DNA of 10,301 bases, from NCBI GenBank assembly GCA_946479505.1, contig CAMLGC010000086.1, positions 1 through 10,301 on the forward strand, in the 5' to 3' direction. A program made the position numbers and the translations under genes. This document shows, in pieces, positions 7,522 through 10,301 of this stretch. The stretch is from an uncultured Sphingomonadaceae bacterium (GTDB taxonomy: Bacteria > Pseudomonadota > Alphaproteobacteria > Sphingomonadales > Sphingomonadaceae). The notes under the pieces were generated by a model. It made no database searches. It saw only the letters and a program-made list of their open reading frames with translations, and was not told the DNA's origin. The stretch's first letter is position 1; the number at the start of each line of letters is the position of its first letter.

Positions 7522-9444
7522 ATGAACCGTCTCGCCCTTGTCGCCGCCTGCCTGCTCGCCACGACCGCCGCCGTTCCCGCGGCCGCGCAGGTCGAGAACA
7601 CCAAGCCGCAGCCGGTTCCGTTCGTCGACGCCATCCCCGCGCCGGTCGACAAACCCTATCCGGGCACGATCACGCTCCATGTCGATGCGAGCGATACCTC
7701 GCAGGGCATCTTCGAGGTGAAGGAGACGATCCCCGTCGACCAGACCGGACCGATGGTGCTGCTCTACCCGAAATGGCTTCCGGGCCATCATTCGCCGTCC
7801 GCGCCGATCGACAAGCTCGCGGGGCTGCACATCTTCGCGGGCGGAAAGGAAATTCCCTGGACGCGCGACAAGGTGGCGATGGAGGCCTTTCACATCGACG
7901 TGCCCGCGGGCACCAAGGAGATCGAGGCCAATTTCGTCTATCTTTCGGCGACGCAGGGCAACCAGGGCCGCATCCAGGTGACGCCTGAGATGCTGAGCCT
8001 ACAGTGGAATACGGTGAGCCTCTATCCCGCGGGCTATTACACGCGACAGATCCCGATCGAGGCGACGGTGAAATATCCCGATGGCTGGACGGCCTATTCG
8101 GGGCTGCCGTCGAATGCGCGCGGATCGAACTATGCGTACCAGAAGACGAGCTATCAGACGCTGATCGATTCGCCGACGATTGCGGGCAAATACACCAAGG
8201 AATTCCCGCTTTCCGACCGCGTGTTCCTCGACGTCGTCGCCGACACGCCCGACGAGCTGAAGGCGACGCCCGAGCAGATCGCGGCGCACAAGCGCCTCGT
8301 CGAGCAGGCCGTGAAGACCTTCGGCGCACAGCATTACGATAAGTATCATTTCCTGCTGACGATCTCGGACAATCTCGGCGGGATCGGGCTCGAGCATCAT
8401 CGCAGCTCGGAGGACGGGGTCGACACGGGCTATTTCACCGATTGGGACAGCAACACGCCGTCGCGCAACCTGCTGCCGCACGAATACACGCATAGCTGGG
8501 ACGGCAAGTTCCGCCGCCCGGCCGAATTGTGGACGCCCAATTATTCGGTGCCGATGCGCGACAGCCTGCTGTGGGTGTACGAGGGCCAGACGCAGTTCTG
8601 GGGCTATGTGCTCCAGGCGCGGTCGGGGCTCGTTTCGAAGGAGGATACGCTCGACGCCTATGCCTATATCGCGGCGAGCTACGACAACACGCCGGGCCGT
8701 CGCTGGCGCCCGCTGGTCGATACCACCAACGATCCGATCATCTCGCAGCGCCGGCCCAAGGGCTGGAGCAACTATCAGCGCTCCGAAGACTATTACAACG
8801 AGGGGCTGCTGGTGTGGATGGAGGTCGATTCGATCCTGCGAGACCAATCGGGCGGCAAGAAATCGATCGACGATTTTGCCAAGGCGTTCTTCGGCGTGCG
8901 CGACGGCGATTGGGGCGAGCTGACCTACACGTTCGACGACGTGGTCGCGACGCTGAACGGAATCCAGCCCTATGACTGGCGCAGCCTGCTGACCGAGCGG
9001 CTCCACCAGACGAGCACGCATGCGCCGCTGAACGGCTTCACCAACAATGGCTACGAGCTCGTCTATACCGACGAGCCCTCCGACTATGTGAAGGGGCTGC
9101 TCAAGAACTACCACCGCGTCGATGCGACGCACTCGATCGGGCTGGGCTCGAACGACAAGGGCGAGATCACGACCGTGATCTGGGATAGCCCGGTGTTCGA
9201 GGAAGGGCTCGACGTGGGCGACGAGATCCTGGCTGTGGACGGCGCGGCCTTTTCGGGCGAGCGGCTCAACAATGCGATCCGCGACGCCAAGACGGGCAAG
9301 GAGCCGATCCACCTGCTGGTGAAGTCGGGCGATCAGTTCAAGGACGTCGCCATCGACTATCATGGCGGCTTGCGCTATCCGCACCTCAAGAAGACGGGCA
9401 AAGGAGAGACCGGGCTCGACCGGTTGCTCGCACCGCGGCCGTAA
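7522..9444 (+). CDS. Secreted M61-family metallopeptidase with C-terminal PDZ domain
   Basis: A 640-residue exported zinc peptidase of the glycyl-aminopeptidase (M61) family. Residues 1-23 form a signal peptide: MNR, a hydrophobic core, then AVPAAAQ with likely cleavage around AAA/Q, so the enzyme is probably periplasmic. No lipobox is seen. The N-terminal beta-rich M61 domain follows (about 30-200), with [20 protein letters not shown] near its middle. The catalytic domain has the zinc motif HEYTH (H320, E321, H324) followed by SWDGKFRRP. The likely third ligand is E354 in [16 protein letters not shown] domain (about 541-615) includes [19 protein letters not shown]. Start 7522 is supported by GAAGG seven bases upstream. 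Substrate and physiological role are unknown; the family tends to release N-terminal Gly or Ala. It is divergent from hisS and followed by ppa on the same strand, with no obvious functional link to either. Confidence 0.93.
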   Translation: MNRLALVAACLLATTAAVPAAAQVENTKPQPVPFVDAIPAPVDKPYPGTITLHVDASDTSQGIFEVKETIPVDQTGPMVLLYPKWLPGHHSPSAPIDKLAGLHIFAGGKEIPWTRDKVAMEAFHIDVPAGTKEIEANFVYLSATQGNQGRIQVTPEMLSLQWNTVSLYPAGYYTRQIPIEATVKYPDGWTAYSGLPSNARGSNYAYQKTSYQTLIDSPTIAGKYTKEFPLSDRVFLDVVADTPDELKATPEQIAAHKRLVEQAVKTFGAQHYDKYHFLLTISDNLGGIGLEHHRSSEDGVDTGYFTDWDSNTPSRNLLPHEYTHSWDGKFRRPAELWTPNYSVPMRDSLLWVYEGQTQFWGYVLQARSGLVSKEDTLDAYAYIAASYDNTPGRRWRPLVDTTNDPIISQRRPKGWSNYQRSEDYYNEGLLVWMEVDSILRDQSGGKKSIDDFAKAFFGVRDGDWGELTYTFDDVVATLNGIQPYDWRSLLTERLHQTSTHAPLNGFTNNGYELVYTDEPSDYVKGLLKNYHRVDATHSIGLGSNDKGEITTVIWDSPVFEEGLDVGDEILAVDGAAFSGERLNNAIRDAKTGKEPIHLLVKSGDQFKDVAIDYHGGLRYPHLKKTGKGETGLDRLLAPRP

Positions 9445-9450
9445 AGCGAT

Positions 9451-9469
9451 GGCTCAGCCGCGCTGAGCC
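9451..9469 (+). terminator. Hairpin just after the M61 peptidase gene (possible terminator)
   Basis: GGCTCAG (9451-9457) and CTGAGCC (9463-9469) form a perfect 7-bp stem with a 5-base loop, six bases after the stop codon. No T-run follows, so intrinsic termination is uncertain; mRNA 3'-end protection is an alternative. Confidence 0.45.
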
Positions 9470-9500
9470 GGACCCGCACCCGCATTATCATCGTTATTCG

Positions 9501-9535
9501 AGCCGGCTCGTTCCCCTTTGGGGAGCGGGCCGGTT
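9501..9535 (+). promoter_or_regulatory. Strong stem-loop directly upstream of the ppa ribosome-binding site
   Basis: AGCCGGCTCGTTCCCC (9501-9516) and GGGGAGCGGGCCGGTT (9520-9535) pair along all 16 positions if three G-U pairs are allowed, around a TTT loop. The stem ends about 20 bases before the ppa ATG and just ahead of its AGAAGGAAG. There is no T-run after it. It may end the upstream transcript, stabilise a processed ppa mRNA, or belong to a repeat family. Confidence 0.6.
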
Positions 9536-9555
9536 CCGCGTGAGAAGGAAGACCA

Positions 9556-10095
9556 ATGCGTATCGACATGGTGCCGATCGGCGACAATCCGCCGGAGAGC
9601 CTCAACGTCATCATCGAGGTGCCGGTCGGCGGCGAGCCGGTGAAATACGAGTTCGACAAGAAATCGGGCGCCTTGTTCGTCGATCGTATCCTCCACACGC
9701 CGATGCGCTATCCGGCCAATTACGGCTTCGTGCCGCACACGCTGTCGCCCGACGGCGACCCGATCGACGCGCTGGTCGTTGCGCGATCGCCCTTCGTGCC
9801 CGGCTGCGTCGTGCGGGCGCGGCCGATCGCGGTACTCAACCTCGAGGACGAGCATGGCGGCGACGAGAAGCTCGTCTGCGTGCCGGTAGACACCACCTTT
9901 CCCTACTATACCAAGGTCGGTCAGAAGGACGACTTGCCCGAGATCGTGTTCCAGCAGATCGAGCACTTCTTCACCCACTATAAGGATCTCGAAGCCGAAA
10001 AGTGGGTGCGGGTCGGCAAATGGGGCGATGCCGATGAAGCCAGGCGGCTCGTGCTCGAAGCGATCGAGCGGGCGAAGGACGCGAAGGCAGCCTAA
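9556..10095 (+). CDS. ppa: Inorganic pyrophosphatase (family I, soluble)
   Basis: A 179-residue cytoplasmic Mg2+-dependent enzyme that hydrolyses pyrophosphate to two phosphates, pulling forward biosynthetic reactions such as aminoacylation and nucleic-acid synthesis. The length matches family I bacterial enzymes (about 175). The signature DGDPIDALVV (66-75) supplies the metal-binding D66, D68 and D71. The rest of the known active-site set is also present: E21, K30, E32, R44, Y56, D98, D103, K105, Y142 and K143, each one position later than in the E. coli enzyme. ATG 9556 is preceded by AGAAGGAAG and gives a normal N-terminus. The gene appears to be expressed alone: a strong stem-loop lies just upstream and a long inverted repeat just downstream. 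Nothing is unusual in the protein. Confidence 0.97.
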   Translation: MRIDMVPIGDNPPESLNVIIEVPVGGEPVKYEFDKKSGALFVDRILHTPMRYPANYGFVPHTLSPDGDPIDALVVARSPFVPGCVVRARPIAVLNLEDEHGGDEKLVCVPVDTTFPYYTKVGQKDDLPEIVFQQIEHFFTHYKDLEAEKWVRVGKWGDADEARRLVLEAIERAKDAKAA

Positions 10096-10104
10096 CTCTC
10101 TATT

Positions 10105-10217
10105 CCTCCCGCGGAAGGGGAGGTGGCAGCCCGAAGGGCTGACGGAGGGGTGCAGCCGCTAGCCGGGACACCCCTCCACCACCGCTTCGCGGCAGTCCCC
10201 TCCCCTTACAGGGGAGG
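10105..10217. repeat. Long imperfect inverted repeat downstream of ppa
   Basis: This G+C-rich element fills the gap between ppa and the minus-strand gene at the right edge. Its inner arms are GGAGGGGTG (10144-10152) and CACCCCTCC (10169-10177). Each half carries its own small hairpin: AGCCC/GGGCT around GAA (10128-10140) on the left and CCGC/GCGG around TTC (10182-10192) on the right. The outer arms CCTCCC...GGGGAGG (10105-10123) and CCCCTCCCC...GGGGAGG (10197-10217) also complement each other imperfectly. The whole would fold into a branched cruciform-like structure in either transcript. It resembles the dispersed intergenic repeats common in sphingomonad genomes and could act as a bidirectional terminator or mRNA 3' stabiliser; it differs from the 4896-5006 element. 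Confidence 0.75.
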
Positions 10218-10218
10218 A

Positions 10219-10301
10219 TCAAGGGCGCCCGGCCAGCCGCGTCAATGCGTCGCCGGCGGCGCGCTCGATGCGCCAGTCGGCCATCAGCTCGGCGCCCATT
10301 T
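10219..10301 (-). CDS. C-terminal end of an unidentified protein (5' part outside window)
   Basis: On the minus strand a frame is open from the right edge to TGA at 10221-10219 and encodes at least 26 residues ending in ADWRIERAAGDALTRLAGRP. Its codons almost all end in G or C, like the neighbouring genes, while the other minus-strand frame with a comparable reach reads as Arg-rich, shadow-like sequence. The stop falls immediately beyond the inverted repeat, as expected for a gene convergent with ppa. The fragment is too short to assign a family. An ATG at 10299 exists in frame, but a real gene of 26 codons starting there is unlikely because the frame remains open beyond it. Confidence 0.5.
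   Translation of the reverse strand, partial: MGAELMADWRIERAAGDALTRLAGRP

Noticed and set aside
7999..9384. Minus-strand open frame of 461 codons opposite the M61 peptidase gene
   Set aside because: High G+C leaves antisense frames open. The plus strand has a signal peptide, HEYTH and a PDZ domain, while the antisense product matches nothing recognisable.

Overview
The window looks like ordinary chromosomal housekeeping DNA from an alphaproteobacterium, most likely a member of the Sphingomonadales. The evidence is the high G+C with strongly G/C-biased third codon positions, the bamD-recN and hisS-prfA-prmC-DUF4167 gene orders, a DUF4167 protein (a family known mainly from Alphaproteobacteria), and G+C-rich palindromic intergenic repeats. 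The taxonomic call is from pattern recognition, not from a database search.

Layout. Positions 1-417 (+) hold the 3' part of bamD (outer-membrane assembly lipoprotein), followed 27 bp later by a complete recN (445-2100, +). A zinc-type cation diffusion facilitator follows (2228-3148, +). It converges with a minus-strand block that reads, in transcription order, hisS (7364-6120), prfA (6085-5012), prmC (4894-4088) and a DUF4167 gene (3829-3197). Divergent from hisS is a secreted M61-family metallopeptidase with a PDZ domain (7522-9444, +). Then come a strong stem-loop and ppa, inorganic pyrophosphatase (9556-10095, +). The right edge holds a long inverted repeat (10105-10217) and the last 26 codons of an unidentified minus-strand gene.

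How the genes relate. hisS, prfA and prmC all serve translation. PrmC methylates the GGQ glutamine of the release factor encoded just upstream, so modifier and substrate are co-directional neighbours. PrfA, PrmC, HisRS, RecN, CDF and PPase all show intact catalytic or binding motifs. No phage, IS, CRISPR, tRNA or rRNA was seen.

I do not see convincing evidence of a new multi-gene system. The points most worth a second look are non-coding. A palindromic repeat between prfA and prmC appears to supply the prmC ribosome-binding site and invites a mis-called longer start. A near-perfect 16-bp stem-loop sits directly before the ppa ribosome-binding site. An inverted repeat overlaps the putative hisS promoter. 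A 258-bp gap before the DUF4167 gene carries small hairpins. The DUF4167 protein itself has two AT-hook-like RGRP motifs in an otherwise disordered tail.
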